Position numbers and translations under genes: made by a program. Below the pieces are notes generated by a model. That model had not been told where the DNA came from and searched no databases. It was given only the letters and a program-made list of their open reading frames with translations. A stretch of 12,374 bases of DNA from Pauljensenia sp. (GTDB lineage: Bacteria; Actinomycetota; Actinomycetes; Actinomycetales; Actinomycetaceae), in the NCBI GenBank assembly GCA_029983625.1, contig JASBZF010000051.1, positions 1 through 12,374 of the forward strand, in the 5' to 3' direction. Positions 1-5,619 of the stretch are shown here, piece after piece (positions within the stretch are counted from its first letter, which is position 1; each line of letters begins with the position of its first letter).

Positions 1-919
1 TTTCCACAGTCTCCGCTTCTTCACCAACCGTGACGGCAAGAGTTGTCAAGCCCACAGGCCCACCAGCGAAACGCCGACACACAGTGTCAAGGACAGCGCG
101 ATCCAAACGATCGAGACCAAGCGGATCCACTTCAAAAAGACAGAGCGCCCCCTGCGCCGCCTCTAAGTCAAGTGATCCTGAACCTCGCACCTGCGCATAG
201 TCAAGCACCCGTCTTAAAAGACGATTAGCAATTCGCGGTGTTCCGCGTGATCGCGAAGCGATTTCACGAGCTGCCACATCCACGATCGGCACCCCGAGTA
301 GTTTCGCAGAGCGGGTGACTACTTGTTCCAGTTCATCGGTCTCGTAGTACTCAAGATGGGCAGTAAAACCGAAGCGATCACGAAGAGGCGCTGGTAAGAG
401 TCCAGAACGGGTCGTCGCTCCCACAACGGTAAAAGGCGGAAGCGTCAGTGGGATGGAAGTCGCGCCGGGGCCTTTACCGACAATGACATCCACTCGGTAG
501 TCTTCCATCGCGAGGTACAGCATTTCCTCAGCGGTTCGCGCGAGACGATGAATCTCGTCGATGAAAAGCACATCGCCTTCTTGAAGGCTCGAAAGAATCG
601 AGGCTAAATCGCCCGCATGTTGGATCGCGGGACCGGAAGTGAGCCGCAGAGAAGTACCCATTTCCGCCGCAATAATCATGGCGAGCGTTGTTTTGCCCAG
701 TCCAGGAGGTCCGGCAAGCAGCACGTGATCAGGAGGTAGTCCCCTGCCGCGCGCCGCGTCAAGAACGAGTTGAAGCTGATTGCGAACGACTCGCTGTCCC
801 ACAAATTCGCTCAGCTGTTTCGGTCGGAGTGCCGCTTCAGCAGCCCGTTCCAGTTCACCGGCATCGGGGGCGACAATCCGAGCGCCTTCAGGCCCCTCCC
901 CGCGTATAGGTTCACGCAC
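1..919 (-). CDS. ruvB: RuvB, Holliday junction branch-migration helicase (3' end cut by window edge)
   Basis: This is the AAA+ ATPase motor that, with RuvA, drives branch migration of Holliday junctions during recombinational repair. 306 codons are visible and the frame stays open to the window edge. Visible motifs are Walker A GPPGLGKT at residues 70-77, Walker B LFIDE at 118-122, sensor 1 GATTR at 167-171, an LRDRFG motif with the likely arginine finger around 179-184, and the sensor 2 region RGTPRIANR at 225-233. Most of the C-terminal winged-helix DNA-binding domain lies outside the window. The GTG start at 917-919 is chosen because AGGAGG (925-930) sits 5 nt upstream. It overlaps the ruvA stop by 8 nt, which suggests translational coupling. 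About 20 poorly conserved residues precede the conserved core, as is common in actinobacteria. The family assignment is very secure. Confidence 0.97.
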   Translation of the reverse strand, partial: MREPIRGEGPEGARIVAPDAGELERAAEAALRPKQLSEFVGQRVVRNQLQLVLDAARGRGLPPDHVLLAGPPGLGKTTLAMIIAAEMGTSLRLTSGPAIQHAGDLASILSSLQEGDVLFIDEIHRLARTAEEMLYLAMEDYRVDVIVGKGPGATSIPLTLPPFTVVGATTRSGLLPAPLRDRFGFTAHLEYYETDELEQVVTRSAKLLGVPIVDVAAREIASRSRGTPRIANRLLRRVLDYAQVRGSGSLDLEAAQGALCLFEVDPLGLDRLDRAVLDTVCRRFAGGPVGLTTLAVTVGEEAETVE

Positions 920-1511
920 GTCCGCCTCCTAATCTGACGAGGGCGGCGCGCAGAAGATCAGAAGCTCCCAAGCCCTGACCTCCCAGAGCATCGATCGCTT
1001 CTGCTGCTTGAGCATCGGACCATCCAAGAGAAACGAGGGCGGAGCGCACTTCTGCTTCAACAACACCTAAAGAAGCGCAGGAGGATTCTTTCGTTCCTTC
1101 AAGTACTGCAGGAACACCGAGTTTGTCTCCGATTTCAAGCGCCATGCGCTGAGCAGACTTCTTCCCCACACCGGGAATACGTTGCAGTGTGGTCAGATCC
1201 TGATCACGGATGGCTCTGCGCACCTCATTCGGTGTGAGCACCGCAAGAGCGGCCAAAGCAATCCGAGGGCCGATACCCGAAACTGTTTGGAGGACGGTAA
1301 AGACTTCCCGCTCATCAAAAGTGCGGAATCCGACGAGCGATAGGGAATCCTCACGCACAATGAGACTTGTGTGAATCGTTGCTTCTTCACCGATTGTGAG
1401 GGACTGAGCAAAGGCGGGTGTCACTCTCACAGAAAATCCAATGCCCCCCACAAGGAGGACAAGTGAGTCCAGATCAGTTGAGGCAACTGTTCCGGTAAGT
1501 TGAGCGATCAC
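912..1511 (-). CDS. ruvA: RuvA, Holliday junction-binding subunit
   Basis: RuvA is the DNA-binding subunit that holds the four-way junction in square-planar form and loads the RuvB rings. The protein has 199 residues, normal for the family. An N-terminal OB-fold domain covers about residues 1-63. Two helix-hairpin-helix motifs follow, VSGIGPRIAL at 77-86 and IPGVGKKSAQRM at 112-123. The C-terminal RuvB-binding domain covers about 150-199. The start is GTG, with an AAGG element 6 nt upstream. Unlike the rest of the cluster, the gene is separated from its upstream neighbour (ruvC) by 57 nt. That gap holds a candidate promoter and LexA box, so ruvAB may be induced by DNA damage independently of ruvC. 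The 3' end overlaps the ruvB start. Confidence 0.97.
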   Translation of the reverse strand: MIAQLTGTVASTDLDSLVLLVGGIGFSVRVTPAFAQSLTIGEEATIHTSLIVREDSLSLVGFRTFDEREVFTVLQTVSGIGPRIALAALAVLTPNEVRRAIRDQDLTTLQRIPGVGKKSAQRMALEIGDKLGVPAVLEGTKESSCASLGVVEAEVRSALVSLGWSDAQAAEAIDALGGQGLGASDLLRAALVRLGGGRA

Positions 1512-1538
1512 TGAAGACCTTGCTTTCTCTGGCCGAGG

Positions 1539-1554
1539 GCGAACACCTGTACGA
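1539..1554 (-). promoter_or_regulatory. Candidate LexA (SOS) box upstream of ruvA
   Basis: The minus strand reads TCGTAC-AGGT-GTTCGC. The Gram-positive LexA consensus core is CGAAC-N4-GTTCG, and the actinobacterial form is TCGAAC-N4-GTTCGA. The site matches 9 of the 10 core bases and 10 of the 12 bases of the longer form. It lies in the ruvC-ruvA gap, immediately downstream of the predicted transcription start, where a bound repressor would block RNA polymerase. LexA control of the ruvAB genes is established in E. coli. Regulation here is inferred from sequence and position. Confidence 0.72.
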
Positions 1555-1565
1555 TTGATTTATTG

Positions 1566-1594
1566 ATTCTACCCGCGACGCAAACGCGGATCGA
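1566..1594 (-). promoter_or_regulatory. Candidate internal promoter for ruvAB
   Basis: A TAGAAT -10 element (1566-1571, minus strand) begins in the TAG stop codon of ruvC. A weak -35 candidate, TCGATC (1589-1594), lies 17 nt upstream and matches TTGACA at three positions. The predicted transcription start is near 1559, leaving a leader of about 48 nt that contains the LexA box. Downstream of the -10, the sequence turns AT-rich with a tandem AATCAAT repeat. The -10 is good and the -35 is poor, so this remains an inference. Confidence 0.48.
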
Positions 1595-2198
1595 CGGCAC
1601 CGGTGCGGCGTTGCGCCGCTTGAGCTTCCGCCCAAACCCGTTGCGCGGGCGTCATATTCCCTTTTGACGTGAGGCGTCCCGAAAGAGACACACTCACAGA
1701 AGAATCATCTCCTGCCCCTAAGAGTCCGCTCCCCCGCCACGCATGACAAATCGCGATCGCTAAAGCATCTGCCGCATCAGCGGGACGCGGTGGGGCATCA
1801 AGTCCAAGGATTCTAGCGATCATCATTTGGATTTGCGCCTTAGCTGCACGACCGTTGCCCGTCACGGCGGATTTTACTTCCGAGGGTGTATGAACTGCCA
1901 TCGGCAATCCAGCCCTGCCGACGCAGGTCATCGCTGCTCCCATGACCTGCATGGTCGTTGTCACCGACTGCAGATTGTCTTGCGCAAATACCCTTTCAAT
2001 GGCGACAACTTCAGGTTCGTAGAGCCTGATCGCTTGATCGATGGCATCGGCAACAGTCCGTAAGCGAAAGTGCGTAGCGAGATCTTTATCGGAACGCGCG
2101 ACCGATACGTGTACAAGACGTGCCCTGCGGGCGGCATCGACATCCACGACGCCAATGCCGCAGCGCGTCAGTCCAGGGTCGATCCCCATTACCCTCAC
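1569..2198 (-). CDS. ruvC: RuvC, Holliday junction resolvase
   Basis: RuvC is the endonuclease that makes paired nicks in Holliday junctions bound by RuvAB. The RNase H-like fold shows all four acidic catalytic residues: D7 in GIDPG, E68 in AIERV, and D141 and D144 in DAADA. The GNGRAAKAQIQ region (114-124) is also typical. The core ends near residue 155. About 55 further residues form a low-complexity, polar tail that E. coli RuvC lacks, ending in TPAQRVWAEAQAAQRR, similar to tails in other actinobacteria. The start is GTG at 2196-2198, with AAGGA about 9 nt upstream. An ATG at codon 4 is a less likely alternative because it would cut into the first strand. The gene begins 12 nt after the pdxT stop, so it is probably read from the yebC-pdxST transcript. 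Confidence 0.96.
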   Translation of the reverse strand: MRVMGIDPGLTRCGIGVVDVDAARRARLVHVSVARSDKDLATHFRLRTVADAIDQAIRLYEPEVVAIERVFAQDNLQSVTTTMQVMGAAMTCVGRAGLPMAVHTPSEVKSAVTGNGRAAKAQIQMMIARILGLDAPPRPADAADALAIAICHAWRGSGLLGAGDDSSVSVSLSGRLTSKGNMTPAQRVWAEAQAAQRRTGAVDPRLRRG

Positions 2199-2210
2199 GA
2201 TGCATGATCC

Positions 2211-2801
2211 TTAGGATCGGCGAACGAGGGAAACAAAGAGTTCGTGCATTCTGTGATCTGTGCCGATCTCTGGATGGAAGCTTGTCGCAAGTGCCATGCC
2301 GGAACGCACTGCAACGATCGGCCCATCATGATCGTCACCGGCTCGGGCGAGCACCTCAACATTTTTCCCCACGGATTCGACCCAGGGGGCACGAATGAAA
2401 ACTGCGCGGAAAGGATCGTCAAGACCCTCCACATGCAGATTTTCTTCATAAGAGTCGATCTGACGCCCAAAGGCGTTTCGACGCACCACCATGTCGATTG
2501 CTGCGAAGCTCTTCTGGTCGGGACGACCGTCAAGGATCGAAGTGGCGAGCATAATCATTCCCGCACAGGTGCCCCACACCGGCATCCCCTGTTCGATCCG
2601 TGACTTCAGGGGGGTATAGAGATCAAAGACGACAAGGAGTTTCGATATTGTCGTTGATTCTCCACCGGGAATGACGAGGCCATCGACCGCGTGAAGTTCC
2701 TCGGCCCTGCGCACTGCAAGCGTGCGGGCACCGGTTTTTTCCAGCGCCCGCACATGCTCGCCGACATCGCCTTGCAGGGCTAGGACGCCGATCTTTACCA
2801 T
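2211..2801 (-). CDS. pdxT: PdxT, glutaminase subunit of pyridoxal 5'-phosphate synthase
   Basis: PdxT is a class I (triad) glutamine amidotransferase. It releases ammonia from glutamine and channels it to PdxS for de novo pyridoxal 5'-phosphate synthesis by the DXP-independent route. The protein has 196 residues, the usual length. It shows the GGES motif at 46-49, the nucleophile C79 in GTCAGMIML, and H176 and E178 of the triad in SFHPEIG. It starts with ATG and overlaps the end of pdxS by 7 nt (ATGGTAA), consistent with translational coupling and roughly equal production of the two subunits, which assemble as a 12:12 complex in studied homologues. The assignment is secure. Confidence 0.97.
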   Translation of the reverse strand: MVKIGVLALQGDVGEHVRALEKTGARTLAVRRAEELHAVDGLVIPGGESTTISKLLVVFDLYTPLKSRIEQGMPVWGTCAGMIMLATSILDGRPDQKSFAAIDMVVRRNAFGRQIDSYEENLHVEGLDDPFRAVFIRAPWVESVGKNVEVLARAGDDHDGPIVAVRSGMALATSFHPEIGTDHRMHELFVSLVRRS

Positions 2802-3697
2802 CCGCGTTCCGCAAGACGGTGGCTGACGGGAACCTCATCAACGTTAATGCCAACCATTGCTTCACCAAGCCCGCGTGACACCTCTGCGATCACAGCAGGA
2901 TCATCGTAGAAGGTTGTTGCCTTCACGATTGCAGCAGCGCGCTTAGCGGGATCGCCCGATTTGAAAATACCCGAACCCACAAAGACGCCCTCTGCTCCGA
3001 GTTGCATCATCATCGCAGCATCGGCGGGGGTCGCAATACCGCCAGCGGTGAAAAGAACAACGGGAAGACGCCCTGTGCGAGCGACTTCTGCGACGAGTTC
3101 ATAAGGTGCCTGGAGTTCCTTGGCTGCGACGTAAAGCTCATCCTCAGGAAGGGAGGTGAGGTGGCGGATTTCGTCACGGATCTTACGCATATGGGTTGTT
3201 GCGTTCGAAACGTCGCCGGTGCCAGCTTCTCCCTTAGAGCGGATCATCGCCGCGCCCTCGTTGATTCTGCGAAGTGCCTCCCCCAGGTTTGTCGCACCGC
3301 AGACAAAGGGAACGGTGAAGTTCCACTTGTCGATGTGGTGGGTGTAGTCAGCCGGGGTCAGGACTTCAGATTCGTCGATGTAGTCAACACCGAGGGACTG
3401 GAGGACCTGAGCTTCAACGAAGTGGCCAATACGTGCCTTCGCCATCACGGGGATCGATACCGCGCTGATGATGCCTTCGATCAGATCAGGGTCCGACATG
3501 CGGGCGACACCGCCCTGTGCGCGGATATCGGCGGGAACACGTTCGAGAGCCATGACGGCAACTGCGCCCGCATCCTCAGCGATCTTCGCCTGCTCAGCAG
3601 TGACGACATCCATGATGACGCCACCCTTCAGCATCTGGGCCATTCCTCGCTTGACGCGAGCAGTTCCGAGCTCGCGGGTGGACTCGGTTTCAGTCAC
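2795..3697 (-). CDS. pdxS: PdxS, pyridoxal 5'-phosphate synthase lyase/synthase subunit
   Basis: PdxS is the TIM-barrel subunit that builds pyridoxal 5'-phosphate from ribose 5-phosphate, glyceraldehyde 3-phosphate and ammonia supplied by PdxT. Counting from the chosen start there are 300 residues. D30 (VIMDVV), K87 (VMAKARIGH) and K155 (IRSKGEAGTG) align with B. subtilis D24, K81 and K149, the latter two being the substrate-binding lysines. Two GTG codons, at 3703 and 3697, are possible starts. The second is preferred because the only good Shine-Dalgarno, GAGGAG at 3703-3708, sits 5 nt before it and overlaps the first GTG. With this start the gene begins 2 nt after the yebC stop; with the other, the two genes would overlap by 4 nt. 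The function is secure and the start is uncertain by two codons. Confidence 0.96.
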   Translation of the reverse strand: MTETESTRELGTARVKRGMAQMLKGGVIMDVVTAEQAKIAEDAGAVAVMALERVPADIRAQGGVARMSDPDLIEGIISAVSIPVMAKARIGHFVEAQVLQSLGVDYIDESEVLTPADYTHHIDKWNFTVPFVCGATNLGEALRRINEGAAMIRSKGEAGTGDVSNATTHMRKIRDEIRHLTSLPEDELYVAAKELQAPYELVAEVARTGRLPVVLFTAGGIATPADAAMMMQLGAEGVFVGSGIFKSGDPAKRAAAIVKATTFYDDPAVIAEVSRGLGEAMVGINVDEVPVSHRLAERGW

Positions 3698-3699
3698 GG

Positions 3700-4458
3700 T
3701 CACTCCTCTTCTTCAAGCTGCGCACGAACTTCGTCAGGCAGCGTCATATTCGTGTAGATGTTCTGAACATCATCGGAGTCTTCAAGAGCATCGATGAGTT
3801 TGTTGACTTTAAGTGCGCCTTCGAGATCAAGTTCCACCTCGGTCGAAGCGACAAATTGAACTTCCGCTGAATCGTAATCAATGCCCGCACTCTGAAGAGC
3901 CTTACGGACCTCAATCAGATCGGAAGGATCGGATTCGACGACGAACAGGGTGCCGACAGCAGTTACGTCCTGCGCCCCCGCATCGAGCACCGCTTCGGTA
4001 AGAGTGTCCTCATCGATCCCTTCAGCGGGAACTTCGATGATACCCCTACGTGAAAACAGGTAGGACACCGAACCTGGGTCAGCAAGAGAACCACCGTGAC
4101 GGCTAAAGCCGAGGCGAACATCCGAAGCCGCGCGATTGCGGTTATCGGTCAGACACTCAACGAGGAAGGCCACACCATTGGGTCCGTAGCCTTCATACAT
4201 AATCGTCTCGTAATTCGCGCCACCGGCCTCGGCACCTGAACCACGTTTCACAGCGCGCGTGATGTTGTCAGCGGGAACGGAGTTCTTCTTTGCCTTTTGG
4301 ATCGCATCGAACAGGGTCGGGTTGCCCGCCGGATCACCACCGCCCGTGCGCGCGGCAACCTCGATGTTCTTGATGAGTCGCGCGAAGAGCTTGCCGCGCT
4401 TGGCGTCGATCGCGGCCTTCTTATGCTTGGTGGTCGCCCATTTAGAGTGTCCCGACAT
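3700..4458 (-). CDS. yebC: YebC/PmpR family protein (TACO1-like)
   Basis: This is a conserved cytoplasmic protein of the YebC/TACO1 family. Members have been described as DNA-binding transcription regulators (PmpR type) and as factors that help ribosomes through difficult stretches such as polyprolines; which applies here cannot be told from sequence. The family signature MSGHSKWATTKHKK forms the N-terminus, followed by a Lys/Arg-rich first domain and GGDPAGNPTL. The second domain contains YEGYGPNGVAFLVECLTDN, and the C-terminus is acidic. It has 252 residues, the usual length. The ATG at 4456-4458 is chosen over an in-frame start 9 codons upstream because the family begins at MSGHSK and GGGAG lies 5 nt upstream. 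It is the first gene of the left cluster. In many actinobacteria yebC sits directly before ruvC; here pdxST lies between them. Confidence 0.96.
   Translation of the reverse strand: MSGHSKWATTKHKKAAIDAKRGKLFARLIKNIEVAARTGGGDPAGNPTLFDAIQKAKKNSVPADNITRAVKRGSGAEAGGANYETIMYEGYGPNGVAFLVECLTDNRNRAASDVRLGFSRHGGSLADPGSVSYLFSRRGIIEVPAEGIDEDTLTEAVLDAGAQDVTAVGTLFVVESDPSDLIEVRKALQSAGIDYDSAEVQFVASTEVELDLEGALKVNKLIDALEDSDDVQNIYTNMTLPDEVRAQLEEEE
3703..3708 (-). promoter_or_regulatory. Shine-Dalgarno that decides the pdxS start
   Basis: GAGGAG on the minus strand encodes the last glutamates of YebC. It lies 5 nt before the GTG at 3695-3697 but runs into the GTG at 3701-3703. Normal spacing therefore favours the inner GTG. 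Confidence 0.6.
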
Positions 4459-4494
4459 CAGTGCTCCCTCTTGGGGTGGATTCAATACCGCCCC

Positions 4495-4500
4495 ATTCTA
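4495..4500 (-). promoter_or_regulatory. Candidate -10 element of the yebC-pdxST-ruvC operon promoter
   Basis: The minus strand reads TAGAAT, five of six bases of TATAAT and identical to the -10 proposed for ruvAB. The transcription start would lie near 4488, giving a leader of about 30 nt with the yebC ribosome site. No good -35 is seen at 16-18 nt spacing, so the promoter may be activator-dependent or rely on the -10 alone. Confidence 0.45.
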
Positions 4501-4641
4501 CCGAGCATGACAGTCCTCTTCGCGATGGGGTCTTAAACCCAGACGATGAGGTGACGAATCCCTCGAAGCAAGGAAGACGCATCTGTTACGAACGCCCTCG
4601 TCGCTGCATCCACGAATATCCTGACAGTGCGCAAAGCAGGT

Positions 4642-4653
4642 TGTCGTGCGACA
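4642..4653. repeat. Perfect short palindrome TGTCG-TG-CGACA
   Basis: Two 5-bp arms surround a 2-bp centre in the divergent intergenic region. The right arm overlaps the -35 candidate of the small plus-strand gene, so it could be an operator. Five-base arms can occur by chance. Confidence 0.35.
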
Positions 4654-4677
4654 GCATTGCGGCAGAAACACTACAGT
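4648..4677 (+). promoter_or_regulatory. Candidate promoter of the small Cys/His protein gene
   Basis: GCGACA (4648-4653) and TACAGT (4672-4677) are 18 nt apart. Each matches four bases of the sigma-70 consensus TTGACA/TATAAT. The transcription start would be near 4684, leaving a very short leader that begins at the ribosome-binding site. Both elements are weak. Confidence 0.33.
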
Positions 4678-4685
4678 GCAAGAAA

Positions 4686-4694
4686 AGGAGGTGA
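4686..4694 (+). promoter_or_regulatory. Full-strength Shine-Dalgarno of the small gene
   Basis: AGGAGGTGA is complementary to nine bases of the 16S rRNA 3' end and lies 5 nt before the ATG at 4700. It fixes the start: an in-frame ATG at 4646 would place this site inside the coding sequence and lacks its own ribosome site. Confidence 0.8.
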
Positions 4695-4699
4695 CCCAC

Positions 4700-4915
4700 A
4701 TGTCTGTGACACGCGGACCTGAAGAAGGGGTATGTGCGGCACGCGAATGTTCACAAACAGCACAGGTGCGCATCACATGGTCGAACCCTAAAATCCCCTG
4801 GGCAACATCAAAAATCTGGCTTTCATGCGCAGAACATGAGGCGTTTCTCCTCGACTATCTGCTCTACCGAGGATTCCCCTTCACGACCGTACCGATCGCA
4901 GATATTCAGGACTGA
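4700..4915 (+). CDS. Small conserved Cys/His protein, possible metal-binding, function unknown
   Basis: This is a 71-residue cytoplasmic protein with no signal peptide or membrane segment. Two cysteines near the N-terminus (C12 and C17, CAARECSQTAQ) and a second pair, C43 and H46 in WLSCAEHEAFL, could together bind one zinc ion as C-X4-C...C-X2-H. The middle is rich in aromatics (ITWSNPKIPWATSKIWL), and the end reads YLLYRGFPFTTVPI. It resembles, from memory, small uncharacterised actinobacterial proteins with a WxNPK...KxWLxCxEH pattern. I do not know their function. It is the only plus-strand gene, divergent from yebC. Its stop overlaps the end of the convergent phosphatase gene by 10 nt. 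The very strong ribosome site argues that it is a real, well-translated gene. Confidence 0.82.
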   Translation: MSVTRGPEEGVCAARECSQTAQVRITWSNPKIPWATSKIWLSCAEHEAFLLDYLLYRGFPFTTVPIADIQD

Positions 4916-5586
4916 GGAAGCTCCCATTCATCTACCGGTCGATCATTCCAGGTACGCGCGTGAAGCGCACCGATGAACTGAGCTGGATCTTCGGTGCCAA
5001 GATCATGAGGCCACTGACAGACAACGGTCCCTGTATTCCCCATGAAATACGTCATCACCAGATCGCCGGAAATATTGTTGGCCAGCGTCGCAGCAAGCAA
5101 ACGTAAAAGTGCCCCATGCGCCACGATCACTCCCACTCCTGCTTCGTCGATCTCACGGACACGCTGAGCGACCTCAGCCACCACAGGAAGGGCACGTGAC
5201 AGTGCTTCACTCCCGCTTTCCCCACCGCGCATCCTGAAATCACACTGCGCATACGCCCAGTGCCCCGTACCTTCAACGTAGAGCGAATCGGAATATGGAT
5301 CCGCGTTCATCTCCACATCGCCCGAACGAAGTTCTCGAATCCCCGGACGGATCAGCGGCGTCAAATCGTACTTGGCACATAGGGGTGCGCAGGTTTGGCG
5401 CGTCCTCTTTAAGGGAGATACGGCGAGGACGAGGGGCGGACCCGCCACTTCTTGCTCCCAGCGTTGAGCAAGCCGTTCAGCTTGTTTCCGCCCATCAGGA
5501 GTGAGCGGTAGTCCCGGCCTACTCGTGTCAAGGGCACGAGCCTTATTGGCATAGGTTTCGCCGTGACGAACGAGAACAAGTTCCAT
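4906..5586 (-). CDS. Histidine phosphatase family protein (phosphoglycerate mutase-like)
   Basis: This is a phosphatase of the branch that forms a phosphohistidine intermediate. The RHGET motif at 7-11 carries the nucleophile H8. R61 (SPLKRTRQT), E85 (REL) and H157 (VAHGALLR) complete the expected catalytic set. The protein has 226 residues with no signal peptide, so it is probably cytoplasmic. The substrate cannot be deduced. It lacks the insertions of true cofactor-dependent phosphoglycerate mutase, so a small-molecule phosphatase is more likely. ATG follows AAGGGA by 4 nt. It lies 33 nt downstream of glnE and is probably co-transcribed. The 3' end overlaps the convergent small gene by 10 nt with no evident terminator between them. 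Confidence 0.93.
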   Translation of the reverse strand: MELVLVRHGETYANKARALDTSRPGLPLTPDGRKQAERLAQRWEQEVAGPPLVLAVSPLKRTRQTCAPLCAKYDLTPLIRPGIRELRSGDVEMNADPYSDSLYVEGTGHWAYAQCDFRMRGGESGSEALSRALPVVAEVAQRVREIDEAGVGVIVAHGALLRLLAATLANNISGDLVMTYFMGNTGTVVCQWPHDLGTEDPAQFIGALHARTWNDRPVDEWELPQS

Positions 5587-5619
5587 ACATTCCCTTACGT
5601 TGCTACCACAAAGAGCCGG

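Larger units (their letters stand above)
4459..4699. other. Divergent intergenic region between yebC and the small Cys/His gene
   Basis: These 241 bp separate head-to-head genes and hold no convincing coding sequence. I see a leftward -10 near 4495, an imperfect palindrome GGGT-CTTAA-ACCC at 4528-4540, a short perfect palindrome at 4642-4653, a rightward -10 candidate at 4672 and a strong Shine-Dalgarno at 4686. The middle part, about 4545-4635, shows nothing I can interpret. Confidence 0.7.

Noticed and set aside
1555..1571. AATCAAT tandem repeat in the ruvC-ruvA gap as a repeat element
   Set aside because: Two seven-base copies are too short to call a repeat; the stretch is better explained as the AT-rich start region of the ruvAB promoter.
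3002..3757. Open plus-strand frame of 251 codons opposite pdxS and the end of yebC
   Set aside because: It lies wholly antisense to strongly conserved genes, its product has a biased, unrecognisable composition, and no ribosome site precedes it. It is a by-product of codon use on the other strand.
4459..4485. Longer YebC start 9 codons upstream
   Set aside because: The family begins MSGHSKW, a ribosome site is correctly spaced for the inner ATG, and the extension would overlap the predicted leader.
4646..4699. Longer N-terminus for the small Cys/His protein, from an ATG at 4646
   Set aside because: It would translate across the strong AGGAGGTGA site, and no ribosome site precedes the earlier ATG.
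4498..4776. Open minus-strand frame of 92 codons through the divergent intergenic region
   Set aside because: It runs antisense to the small Cys/His gene and through the yebC promoter region, has no ribosome site and its product is not recognisable.
4951..4971. Hairpin GGTACGC...GCGCACC near the end of the phosphatase gene as a terminator for the small gene
   Set aside because: It has a stem mismatch and no T tract, and it lies inside coding sequence.
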